64,000 nt of DNA from Micromonospora sp. WMMA1947 (lineage in GTDB: Bacteria > Actinomycetota > Actinomycetes > Mycobacteriales > Micromonosporaceae): the NCBI RefSeq assembly GCF_027497355.1, contig NZ_CP114909.1, positions 186,001 through 250,000 on the forward strand. Reading direction: 5' to 3'. The notes below the pieces were generated by a model that saw only the letters and a list, made by a program, of their open reading frames with translations, was not told the origin of the DNA and ran no database searches. Position 1 is the stretch's first letter, and each line of letters opens with the position of its first letter. The translations under genes and the position numbers were made by a program. Positions 36,212 through 43,668 of this stretch are shown one piece after another.

Positions 36212-36970
36212 CTACGGCCGCTCGCCGGCGGTCACGGCGCCGTCGGTGGCCGCGGGGCCGGTGGCGGCGCGGTCGGTGGCGGCGCGGTCGGTGGCGGCGC
36301 GGTCGGTCGCGGCGCGGTCGGTGGCGGCGCGCAGCCCGTACCAGCCGATCGCGGCCACCAGCGCCACCTGCACCAGGTAGCTCACGACGACCACCGCACG
36401 ACCGGCGTCCTGCGGCACCAGCACGAACGCCACCACGTAGACGAGGGCGGCGATCACCAGCGGGCGGGGCATGGTGCGCCCGATCAGGATCCCGACGAGC
36501 GCCAGGACCATGCCGAGGACGATCGCCAGCTGGCTGCCGAGGATGGCCGGGAGCAGCCCGTCCAACTGGTCGTTGAACGTGTCGAACAACGCGCGTCCTT
36601 CCGGCTCGGGCAGCACGGACGGGTCGGCGGCGTAGGCGAACGGCAGCACCTCCGCGGTGATCGCCAGCGCGAACACCACCGCGCCGAGGCCGGCCAGGAA
36701 GGCGCCCACCAGGTTCAGCACGCCCGCGCGGCCGCGGGCCAGCGCGACGATGAACACCGCCGCGGCGGTCCAGGAGACGGCGTACGCGGGCCCGCCCAGG
36801 TAGAGGTTCATCGGCCAGTACGCGGCCCCCAACTCGCTGACGTCGTCGTAGTGGATCGCGCCGTCGAACGGCGGCTCCCACAACATGAACAGGGTCCGCC
36901 CGGCCAGGGAGACGAGGAGCAGGACGAAGAGGGCGACGAGCGCGGCGCGGCGCAACTGCGGTACGGGCAC
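36212..36970 (-). CDS. Six-span membrane protein with a pentapeptide-repeat tail
   Basis: A 252-residue polytopic membrane protein with about six spans. The N-terminus MPVPQLRRAALVALFVLLLV leads to an outer loop (WEPPFDGAIHYDDVSELG). No family is recognised beyond a likeness to uncharacterised actinobacterial membrane proteins. The tail has the unit ATDRA repeated four times and two variants, produced by a 15-base tandem repeat in the DNA. The tail should be cytoplasmic if the N-terminus is inside. The GTG at 36970 has GGAGG before it. Confidence 0.7.
   Translation of the reverse strand: MPVPQLRRAALVALFVLLLVSLAGRTLFMLWEPPFDGAIHYDDVSELGAAYWPMNLYLGGPAYAVSWTAAAVFIVALARGRAGVLNLVGAFLAGLGAVVFALAITAEVLPFAYAADPSVLPEPEGRALFDTFNDQLDGLLPAILGSQLAIVLGMVLALVGILIGRTMPRPLVIAALVYVVAFVLVPQDAGRAVVVVSYLVQVALVAAIGWYGLRAATDRAATDRAATDRAATDRAATGPAATDGAVTAGERP
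36260..36332. repeat. 15-base tandem repeat (minisatellite) in a coding region
   Basis: The unit GGTGGCGGCGCGGTC occurs at 36260, 36275 and 36290 exactly, at 36305 with one change, and partly at 36320. It encodes the ATDRA repeats of the membrane protein tail. Copy number changes would keep the frame. Confidence 0.9.
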
Positions 36971-37065
36971 GGTGGGAGCCTCCGTCGATTCAGGTGTCGC
37001 CCCACCGTGCCGGGAACCGGCCGCACGGGCATCGGCCTCAACACCTATCTTCGGGAAATCCCTGC

Positions 37066-38502
37066 TCAGCGCGGCTGTCGCGCGTGCTCCAGCCAGATCC
37101 GCGCCGCCCGTACCCGCCGGTTCGTGTCGCCGCCCGGCGTCAGGTCGAGCTTGACGAAGATGGCGCGCAGGTGGGCGTCGACGGTTCGCTCCGACACCAC
37201 GAGCTGCGCCGCGATCCCCGCGTTGCTGGCGCCTTCGGCGAGCGCCGCGAGCACCTCGCGCTCGCGCGCCGTCAGGCCGCCGACCGATGCCGCGCCCGCC
37301 CCGGCCGACGCCGGGACGCGCACCGCCGCACCGGAGGCGTCCGGCGCGGTCTCCACTTCCACACCGGCCGGCTCAGCGACGTCCGCCGTACCCGCCGCGC
37401 TGCCCGCCTCCGTACCCTCCGCTCCGTTGCGCGTCGTCACCGGCGCTGCCGGGGCGGCGGTCAGCAGCGCCGCCAGCCGGCCGGTTCCGGCCCACGCGCC
37501 GCCACCGACGACGACGGTCGTCGCCGACACGACCAGGGCGACCGAGGTCGGGCCGAGGGACGAGCCCGGAGCGGCCACGAGCGTGCCGGCCCCGACGACG
37601 AGCAGGGCCGCCGCGGCCAGGCCGGTCGCGCGCACCACGATGCCGACCCGGCGGGCCTCGGTGGCACCCCGGGCGGCGGTGACCGCGCAGGCGGCGGCGA
37701 ACACGGCGGCGCCGGACAGGGCCACCAGGAAGGCGACCGAACCCAGCGACGGCTCGACGTCACCGGGCGCGCGTGCGACGGCGAGGAGCAGGCAGAAGAC
37801 GACAGTCAGCGGCGCCGCGGTGGTGGCCGCGGCGGCCACACCGAGCCGCGCCCGCACGGTGTGGTGCGAGCCGAGGGCGGCCCGCCAGAGCGTCACCGGC
37901 AGCAGGAGCAGCGCCGCCACGCCCAGCACTGTGACGGCGGCGCCGACCGGGGCGAGCGCGGTACGCCAGGACTCCCCCGCGATGGTCGGCAGCCCGTCGA
38001 ACGGCTCGGTCGCCGTCGTCAGCAGCGCGTTGACGAGCGTGGCCGCGCCGAGCACGACGCCCACGTACCGGTGCGCCTTCGGGGTGGCCGCGCCGGTGCG
38101 GACGGCGGCCGAGGCGGTCAGTTGCAGAAGGGCGAGCGGCGGGATCCACGCCGAGTTCCACGCGGCGACCGCCGGCCCGGCCCATCGGTGGCCGGCCGCG
38201 ACGGTGGCCACCGCCAGGACGGCGAGCCCGAGGTACGCCAGCAGCGACGCGGCGAGCCCGGTCGCCAGCCGCCCGGCGGCGCGGTGGCCCGACCGGGCGA
38301 GCCGGAGCGCGGCGACGGATACGGCCACGGCGGCGACGGCCAGGGCGAGAGCACCGATCGGATCGGTCGCGAAGCCGCCGTGACCGGCCGCGCCCAGGGC
38401 GGCGAGCGCGATGACGCACGTGCCCGCGGTGATCCCGGCGACGACTGGTAGGCCCAGCAACGCGGGCACCGGGCGGACGGAGGCGGTCACCGGCACATTC
38501 AA
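37066..38502 (-). CDS. Membrane-linked LuxR-family regulator
   Basis: A 478-residue protein with about ten hydrophobic segments in residues 1-345 and a C-terminal LuxR/FixJ helix-turn-helix (about 411-470: LTAREREVLAALAEGASNAG, VSERTVDAHLRAIFVKLDLT). A low-complexity Ala/Thr/Val linker (about 345-405) joins the halves. The arrangement suggests a regulator that stays in the membrane and senses a membrane or outside signal. The start is uncertain: TTG at 38502 or GTG at 38496. No partner kinase is next to it. Confidence 0.82.
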   Translation of the reverse strand: MNVPVTASVRPVPALLGLPVVAGITAGTCVIALAALGAAGHGGFATDPIGALALAVAAVAVSVAALRLARSGHRAAGRLATGLAASLLAYLGLAVLAVATVAAGHRWAGPAVAAWNSAWIPPLALLQLTASAAVRTGAATPKAHRYVGVVLGAATLVNALLTTATEPFDGLPTIAGESWRTALAPVGAAVTVLGVAALLLLPVTLWRAALGSHHTVRARLGVAAAATTAAPLTVVFCLLLAVARAPGDVEPSLGSVAFLVALSGAAVFAAACAVTAARGATEARRVGIVVRATGLAAAALLVVGAGTLVAAPGSSLGPTSVALVVSATTVVVGGGAWAGTGRLAALLTAAPAAPVTTRNGAEGTEAGSAAGTADVAEPAGVEVETAPDASGAAVRVPASAGAGAASVGGLTAREREVLAALAEGASNAGIAAQLVVSERTVDAHLRAIFVKLDLTPGGDTNRRVRAARIWLEHARQPR

Positions 38503-38542
38503 CCCGCTGGCCCGCCCCGCGGTCGATGCCGCGCCGTCCGGT

Positions 38543-39361
38543 TCAGCTCCGCATCAGCTCGTTCAGCGCGTCGAAGTCGAGCCCACCGGCGAGCGCGCCG
38601 TACGTCCCGGCGCCGAGCACCTCGGCCGCCGCCCGCTGGGCCACCGCGTAGGCGGCCTCGGCCACCGCCGGGCCGATGCTGACCCGGGCCACGCCGAGCC
38701 CGGCCAGTTCGGCGATCGGCGGTGCGCCCGGCCCGGCCAGCACGTTCAGCGGCGCCGGGATCGCCGCCGCCAGCGCGGCCACCGTCTCCGGTTCCACGGT
38801 CCCGGGTACGAAGATCCCGTCCGCGCCTGCCGCCAGGTACGCCTCGGCGCGCGCGACCGTCTCGGGTACGCCACCGGCCCGGCGCAGATACGTGTCCACC
38901 CGCGCGTTGACGTACAGCGGGACGCCGGCGCGGTCGGCGGCGGCCCGGACGGCGGCGAGCCGGGCGACCTGCTCGTCGACAGGGCGCAGCGGTCCTCCGC
39001 CGTCGTGCCGGGAGTCCTCCACGTTGACGCCGACGGCCCCGGCCGCGAGCACGGCGGTGATCGTCTCGGCGACCTCGCCGGGGCTGTCGCCGTACCCGGA
39101 TTCGATGTCGGCGGTGACCGGCACGCGGACCGCCTCGGTGACCCGGCGGATCACGTCGACGGCGGTGTCCCGGGCGAGCACGTCGCCGTCCGGGGCGCCG
39201 CGGCTCCACGCGACCCCGGCGCTGGTGGTGGCGACCGCCCGGGCGCCGGCCGCGGCGACGATCCGGGCGCTCAGCGCGTCCCAGGCGTTGACGAGGATCA
39301 GTGGGTCACCGGGTCGGTGCAGGTCACGGAACCGCTGTGCTCGGGTCTGCTGATCGTCCAC
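38543..39361 (-). CDS. Isocitrate lyase/PEP mutase-family enzyme
   Basis: A 272-residue TIM-barrel enzyme of the PEP mutase/isocitrate lyase superfamily. It contains LVNAWDALSARIVAAAGARA, TADIESGYGDSP with the metal-binding acids, VGVNVEDSRHDGGGPLRPVD and FVPGTVEPETVAAL. The active loop lacks the KKCGH of isocitrate lyase, so it is more likely a carboxyphosphonoenolpyruvate mutase- or oxaloacetate hydrolase-like enzyme. The GTG at 39361 is six bases after CAGACT and lacks a ribosome site. Substrate not known. Confidence 0.87.
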   Translation of the reverse strand: MDDQQTRAQRFRDLHRPGDPLILVNAWDALSARIVAAAGARAVATTSAGVAWSRGAPDGDVLARDTAVDVIRRVTEAVRVPVTADIESGYGDSPGEVAETITAVLAAGAVGVNVEDSRHDGGGPLRPVDEQVARLAAVRAAADRAGVPLYVNARVDTYLRRAGGVPETVARAEAYLAAGADGIFVPGTVEPETVAALAAAIPAPLNVLAGPGAPPIAELAGLGVARVSIGPAVAEAAYAVAQRAAAEVLGAGTYGALAGGLDFDALNELMRS

Positions 39362-39436
39362 CGGGCCAGTCTGGGTGGGCGGCCGGGCCGCGGCAATGGC
39401 CAGCGGGGCGGCACTGGACTGATCGACGACGACGAG

Positions 39437-39469
39437 AAAGGCCGTACCGAATGATCGGCACGGCCTTTT
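39437..39469 (-). terminator. Terminator of the Gly-Cys-Val tRNA cluster
   Basis: AAAGGCCGTACCGA pairs with TCGGCACGGCCTTTT around ATGA with one mismatch. On the minus strand it lies just past the tRNA-Val gene, ending in a short T run. Confidence 0.75.
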
Positions 39470-39476
39470 CCGCTGG

Positions 39477-39548
39477 TGGGCGATACTGGGTTTGAACCAG
39501 TGACCTCTTCCGTGTCAAGGAAGCGCGCTCCCACTGCGCCAATCGCCC
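39477..39548 (-). tRNA. tRNA-Val (GAC), second copy
   Basis: 72 bases, identical in sequence to the tRNA at 35575-35646; anticodon GAC, discriminator A. Confidence 0.95.
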
Positions 39549-39560
39549 TCGTCTACTGCG

Positions 39561-39631
39561 AGGTGGAGACGGGATTTGAACCCGTGTACACGGCTTTGCA
39601 GGCCGTTGCCTCGCCTCTCGGCCACTCCACC
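39561..39631 (-). tRNA. tRNA-Cys (GCA)
   Basis: A 71-base cloverleaf with acceptor GGTGGAG/CTCCACC, anticodon GCA within CTGCAAA, T loop GGTTCAAATCC and discriminator T, which is the identity base for cysteine. It lies 12 bases upstream of tRNA-Val. Confidence 0.95.
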
Positions 39632-39665
39632 GAGGTTGCCCCCGAACTGCGTGGCGGCATCTCCG

Positions 39666-39738
39666 AGCGGACGACGGGATTCGAACCCGCGACCCTCACC
39701 TTGGCAAGGTGATGCGCTACCAGCTGCGCTACGTCCGC
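39666..39738 (-). tRNA. tRNA-Gly (GCC), second copy
   Basis: 73 bases, identical to the tRNA at 35658-35730. First gene of a Gly-Cys-Val cluster, an order also known in mycobacteria. Confidence 0.95.
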
Positions 39739-39999
39739 ACGCCCCCGGTGTTATCCGGTGACGGATGAGAACTTTAGCCGAGCCCGGGAACGGTTGCCAA
39801 ATCGGGTCCCCTTCCGGCGCGTCCGGATGTCGTCGGCGCCTCCTGGCCTCGGCTTCCTAGGAGCCTGGGTGGCTACCCTCGGAGGGCCGGCGGGCAGGGC
39901 CGCGACCTGCGGAATCCGCTCGGCGAGCCGAGTGTCCGGCATCCGACTGTGCTGCGGCCGACCGGCCGCCTCGGTAACTCCCTGTGGTCATACGGATGG

Positions 40000-40010
40000 G
40001 TTACCGTAAC
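40000..40010 (+). promoter_or_regulatory. Palindrome and -10 at the start of the TetR gene
   Basis: GTTACCGTAAC is a perfect palindrome around one centre base. It contains TACCGT (40002-40007), a -10-like hexamer exactly six bases before the GTG at 40014. It is a likely autoregulatory operator on a leaderless promoter. Confidence 0.5.
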
Positions 40011-40013
40011 GCC

Positions 40014-40616
40014 GTGACGAGACGAGCCGCCGAGATCCGCCTGGACGCGCTGCTGCGTACGGCCTGCGAGGTGATCGCGGAAAGAGGGCTCGCCAACACC
40101 CGCACCGCCGACGTGGCCGAGGCCGCCGGGGTCAGCCAGGCGCTCGTCTTCTACCACTTCGCGACGAAGGACCGGCTGCTCGCGCAGGCCTTCGCGTACG
40201 CGGTCGAGCAGGATCTGGCCCGCCTCGACGCGGTGCTGCGCTCCTCCGCCCCGCCGCTGGCGAAGCTGCGCCGGATGCTGCGCCTCTACGCGCCGACCGG
40301 CCGGGCGACCTCCTGGTCGATGTGGATCGACGGCTGGGCGGAGTCGCTGCGTACCCCGGAGCTGGAGAAGCTCTCCCGCCGCCTCGACCTGCGCTGGCGG
40401 CAGGACCTGGCCGCGGTGATCAGCGACGGGGTCGCCGAGGGCACGTTCGACTGCCCCGACCCGGCCGGCGCGGCCTGGCGGATCAGCGCGGTGATGGACG
40501 GGCTGGCGGTCCAGCTCTCGGTGCACGAGCGGGTGATCACCCGCCGGCAGATCGCCGAGTGGATCCGCCTGGTGGCCGCGCGCGAACTGGGCCTGGAGCC
40601 CAGCCAGCTCGACTGA
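40014..40616 (+). CDS. TetR-family transcription regulator
   Basis: A 200-residue regulator. The N-terminal DNA-binding domain reads TRTADVAEAAGVSQALVFYHFATKDRL in the usual place (about 27-55). The ligand domain contains WSMWIDGWAESLRTPELEKL, which resembles BetI-type members. GTG 40014 is preferred for its leaderless -10; ATG 39996 and 39984 are alternatives in the same frame. The target is unknown; the IS110 element lies just downstream. Confidence 0.88.
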   Translation: MTRRAAEIRLDALLRTACEVIAERGLANTRTADVAEAAGVSQALVFYHFATKDRLLAQAFAYAVEQDLARLDAVLRSSAPPLAKLRRMLRLYAPTGRATSWSMWIDGWAESLRTPELEKLSRRLDLRWRQDLAAVISDGVAEGTFDCPDPAGAAWRISAVMDGLAVQLSVHERVITRRQIAEWIRLVAARELGLEPSQLD

Positions 40617-40629
40617 CTGTGAGCATGGC

Positions 40630-40860
40630 GGGGTCGGTTCAGTAGTGATGAGCTGATGGCTGGCAGTGGCAGGCGTGACCCTTCGTCTGACTGGCTTTGT
40701 GCCCTTGGCGGGACTTGTCCGTCTGCTGCTGCCAGCGCCGGCCCGGCGGGAGACGTTTGGCCTGATCAGGAGCTTGACCGCCAGTTAGCGGCTGGCGTGT
40801 CTCATCACAGTCCTGCCATCTCCGCGCCGGACCGGACCTCGCGTCCCCCACGGTGAGGAG
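40630..40860 (+). ncRNA. Candidate bridge RNA region of the IS110 element
   Basis: The non-coding DNA before the transposase contains nested complementary parts: GTGATGAG (40645-40652) with CTCATCAC (40801-40808), CGCCAG/CTGGCG (40779-40784 and 40792-40797), palindrome CCTGATCAGG (40761-40770), and CGCCGG-type symmetry near 40736-40748. In IS110 elements such as IS621 this region encodes the bridge RNA that pairs with target and donor DNA. The exact RNA ends and loops are not determined. Confidence 0.5.
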
Positions 40861-40867
40861 AGAACGC

Positions 40868-41929
40868 ATGTCCATGCTGGCAGATCTGGTCGAGGTCGTC
40901 ATCGGCGTCGACACGCACAAAGACACCCACACCGCCGCGGTCCTCGATGCCCGCACCGGTGCCGTGCTGGCACGGGTCAGGGTGAACACCGACCCGGACG
41001 GCTACGCCGAGCTGGTAGCCCTGGCCGATGAGCAGTCAGGGTTGCGGGCCTGGGCGCTGGAGGGCACCGGCGGCTACGGCGCCGGCCTTCACCGTTATCT
41101 GGCCGATGCCGGTGAGCTGGTTGTCGAGCTGGACCGCCCCAAGCGGCCGACTCGCCGGGCCGGGGCGAAGTCCGACCCGATCGACGCCGAACGCGCCGCC
41201 CGTGATGCCCTGGCCCGCACCCGGCTGACGCAGCCCAAGACCGGGCCTCAGCGGGCAGCGCTGCAGATGCGGCTGACCGCCCGCCGGGCGGCCGTCGAGG
41301 CTGCCACCGCCGCCCAGCGGCAGCTGCACGCGATGGTCATCACCGCTCCCGAAGCGGTGCGAACCCGCTTTCGCGGGCAGCGCACCCGAACGATGATCAC
41401 CACGGCTGGCCGGCTGCGACCGACCACGGCCGGTGGCGACATCGAGGCCGCCACCGCGCTGGCAGTGTTACGTGATCTCGCCCGACGCATTCGGACCTTG
41501 GAAACGGAGGCAGCCAGCCACGAGACAGCCATCCGCATGATCGTGCGCTCCTGGCGCCCCGACCTGCTCGACCTCACTGGCGTCGGACCCATCGTCGCCG
41601 CCACCGTCCTGACCGCCTGGTCCCACCCCGGACGCTGCCGCAACGACGCCGCGTTCGCCATGCTCGCCGGCGCCGCCCCGATCCCTGCTTCATCCGGCAA
41701 AACCATCCGCTACCGGCTCAACCGCTCAGGCGACCGGCAACTCAACCGCGCCCTGCACACCGTCGCCCTGTCCCGACTGCGCTACGACGAACCCACCCGC
41801 GCCTACGCCGACCGCCGCCGCGCCCAAGGCAAAACCGACCGAGAGATCAAACGCTGCCTCAAGCGATACATCGCAAGAGACCTCTACCGACGCCTCGAAA
41901 GCCCACCCCAGCCACTTGACGCGCCATAG
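40868..41929 (+). CDS. IS110-family transposase (DEDD recombinase)
   Basis: A 353-residue transposase. The N-terminal RuvC-like part begins VVIGVDTHKDTHTAAVL with the first Asp of the DEDD set; EGTGGYGAGLHRYL and AKSDPIDAERAARDALA supply the Glu and later Asps. The C-terminal Tnp_20 part has DLTGVGPIVAATVLTAW and the serine nucleophile region MLAGAAPIPASSGKT. ATG 40868 follows GTGAGGAGAG. Length and motifs are complete, so it may be active. Codon use is slightly less GC-biased than its neighbours. Confidence 0.95.
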   Translation: MSMLADLVEVVIGVDTHKDTHTAAVLDARTGAVLARVRVNTDPDGYAELVALADEQSGLRAWALEGTGGYGAGLHRYLADAGELVVELDRPKRPTRRAGAKSDPIDAERAARDALARTRLTQPKTGPQRAALQMRLTARRAAVEAATAAQRQLHAMVITAPEAVRTRFRGQRTRTMITTAGRLRPTTAGGDIEAATALAVLRDLARRIRTLETEAASHETAIRMIVRSWRPDLLDLTGVGPIVAATVLTAWSHPGRCRNDAAFAMLAGAAPIPASSGKTIRYRLNRSGDRQLNRALHTVALSRLRYDEPTRAYADRRRAQGKTDREIKRCLKRYIARDLYRRLESPPQPLDAP

Positions 41930-41954
41930 GAGCGTCCACCCCACCCGCGGCGCG

Positions 41955-42800
41955 TCAGTGCCAGCGAGGACGGGGGCGTTCGAAAGGTGGCGGGAGCGGC
42001 TCCGGTTCGGCGTTCGCGGCGGCCGGGCGCAGCAGGCGGCGCATCCGCAGCAGCAGCCCGGCGCCGAGGAACAGCAGGAGGCCGCCGAGCAGGAACGCAG
42101 CCTGCACGATGCCGAATCCGCCGCTGTCCGCCACCGGCCGCCCGGCCACGCCACCCGGCGGCGGAGGCTCCACCACTGCCGCGTCGGTCGGTTCGTCGGT
42201 CACCGGGTCGTCACTGGGCTCCTCGGTGGGCGGCTCGTCGCTCGGCGTCTCGGTGGGCTCCGCGCTGCTCGGCGAGGGCGTCGGCTCACGCGCCTCCTCA
42301 CCTACCACCTCACGGGAGGCGGTCCGCCGGGCCAGCAGCCGCAACTGCGGGTCGTACGCCTCGGCGGCGAAGCTCACCCGCCCGCGCCCGACGTCCTCGG
42401 CGAACGCCACCCGGTAGCGGGCGGTCACGGTACGGCCGGGACAGAGCACACCCGGGTCGAGCTGCCGGTCGGTGAGCCGGGCGGTGTCTCCCTCGGTGCG
42501 GATCTCCAACGGGAACGAGCCGCTGTCCTCCACCCGGTCCACCTTGAGCTGGTCCAGCCGCAGGCCCTGCACCCGCACCAGCATCGACCAGCGCACCTTG
42601 ACACAGCCGCCCCCGTCGGAGCGGGACACCACGGCGGACAACGTCTCCACCCGGTTCCCCGCGGTGAACTCGTCCGGCAGACCGCTCAGCTCGGTGGAGA
42701 AGGCCGCCGCCGCTCGCGCCGGCACGGCCCCGCCGTACCCGGTCCCGGCCACGAAGGTCAGCACCAGTCCGATCCGCAGCGCCTGCCGCCACCCGCTCAC
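41955..42800 (-). CDS. Exported, C-terminally membrane-anchored protein with Pro/Glu/Thr-rich stalk
   Basis: A 281-residue protein: signal peptide about 1-31 (cleavage after ARA), a beta-rich domain (about 32-165) with paired cysteines in GGGCVKVRW and GVLCPGRTV, a stalk rich in Ser, Pro, Glu and Thr (about 175-220), and a single transmembrane helix (about 235-255) followed by basic residues RMRRLLRP. This is the layout of an outward-facing membrane-anchored surface protein. GTG 42800 is preferred to GTG 42803 because AGGAGG is too close to the latter. Function unknown. The IS110 copy lies directly downstream. Confidence 0.72.
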   Translation of the reverse strand: MSGWRQALRIGLVLTFVAGTGYGGAVPARAAAAFSTELSGLPDEFTAGNRVETLSAVVSRSDGGGCVKVRWSMLVRVQGLRLDQLKVDRVEDSGSFPLEIRTEGDTARLTDRQLDPGVLCPGRTVTARYRVAFAEDVGRGRVSFAAEAYDPQLRLLARRTASREVVGEEAREPTPSPSSAEPTETPSDEPPTEEPSDDPVTDEPTDAAVVEPPPPGGVAGRPVADSGGFGIVQAAFLLGGLLLFLGAGLLLRMRRLLRPAAANAEPEPLPPPFERPRPRWH

Positions 42801-42990
42801 CACGCCTCCTCACCCTCGGTCGTGTCCACAGGCAACGCTAGGAGCGCGCCGGGCACGCCGGTAGACGGGCGTGTTCGCATCCAACGCCACAACACGAGGC
42901 CTGTTTCACCGAGCGTGGTGAACCGGTCACGACCCCGCCGCGACACGCCCGGGATGCCGGTCCGGAACCGGGGTGGGACACAATTCTCCG

Positions 42991-43659
42991 GTGTCCGAGC
43001 TGTCCGCCGCGTTCGTCCGGCTGCACGCCCGTCTCGCCCCGGTGGCGTTCGTCCCCGAGGTGCTGCTGCACCAGGCCGACGAGCCGATCGGCCTGTGGGA
43101 GCTGACCGAGGGTGAGTTCCGCAGCGCCCAGCCGCCGCCGTTCTGGGCGTTCGCCTGGGCCGGCGGGCAGGGACTGGCCCGTTACGTCACCGACCATCCC
43201 GAGGTGGTCGCCGGCCGCCGGGTGCTCGACCTGGCCTCCGGCTCCGGCCTGGTCGCCGTCGCCGCCGCCCGTGCCGGCGCCGCCGCCGTCCGGGCGGTCG
43301 AGGTGGACGAGCGGGCCGTCGCGGCCGTCGCGCTCAACGCCGAGGCCAACGGGGTACGCGTCGACGCCGAACTCGGCGACATCCTCGACTCCGACGCGGG
43401 CGACGCCGAGGTGGTGCTGGCCGGGGACGTCTTCTACAGCGAGGCGATGGCCCGCCGGATGCTGCGTTTCCTGCTCCGGGCCGCCCGCGCCGGCGCCCGC
43501 GTCCTGGTGGGCGACCCGGGCCGGGCGTTCCTGCCCCGCGAACGGTTCCACGAGCTGGCCGCGTACGAGGTGCCGGTGTCCGAGGCGCTGGAGAGCGTAC
43601 GGGTGAAGCACACCACCGTGTGGGAGCTGGACCCGAACCCGCCGGGTGCCCGCCGCTAG
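42991..43659 (+). CDS. Class I SAM-dependent methyltransferase (ETFB-KMT/NNMT-like)
   Basis: A 222-residue methyltransferase. The SAM motif I is VLDLASGSGLVAVAAARAGA, followed by VEVDERAVAAVALNAEANGV and LAGDVFYSEAMARRML. The segment PPPFWAFAWAGGQGLARYV before the SAM fold is typical of the small group related to electron-transfer-flavoprotein lysine methyltransferase and nicotinamide methyltransferase. GTG 42991 is six bases after CACAAT and lacks a ribosome site. A cytochrome P450 gene follows after nine bases. Confidence 0.82.
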   Translation: MSELSAAFVRLHARLAPVAFVPEVLLHQADEPIGLWELTEGEFRSAQPPPFWAFAWAGGQGLARYVTDHPEVVAGRRVLDLASGSGLVAVAAARAGAAAVRAVEVDERAVAAVALNAEANGVRVDAELGDILDSDAGDAEVVLAGDVFYSEAMARRMLRFLLRAARAGARVLVGDPGRAFLPRERFHELAAYEVPVSEALESVRVKHTTVWELDPNPPGARR

Positions 43660-43662
43660 CGT
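43657..43662 (+). promoter_or_regulatory. -10 element, leaderless start of the P450 gene
   Basis: TAGCGT ends six bases before the GTG at 43669, inside the end of the methyltransferase gene. No ribosome site is present. Confidence 0.45.
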
Positions 43663-43668
43663 TACCGC

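Larger units (their letters stand above)
40620..41950 (+). mobile_element. IS110-family insertion sequence (ends approximate)
   Basis: One intact IS110-type element between the TetR gene and the membrane protein gene at 41955. It comprises about 250 bases of upstream non-coding DNA and a full transposase gene. IS110 members often lack terminal inverted repeats and target duplications, and I cannot fix either end from one copy. The right end must lie within about 25 bases after the transposase stop unless it overlaps the next gene. Confidence 0.75.

Noticed and set aside
40617..41950. Terminal inverted repeats and target duplication for the IS element
   Set aside because: No convincing pair was found at the flanks, which is normal for IS110 elements, so exact ends are not claimed.
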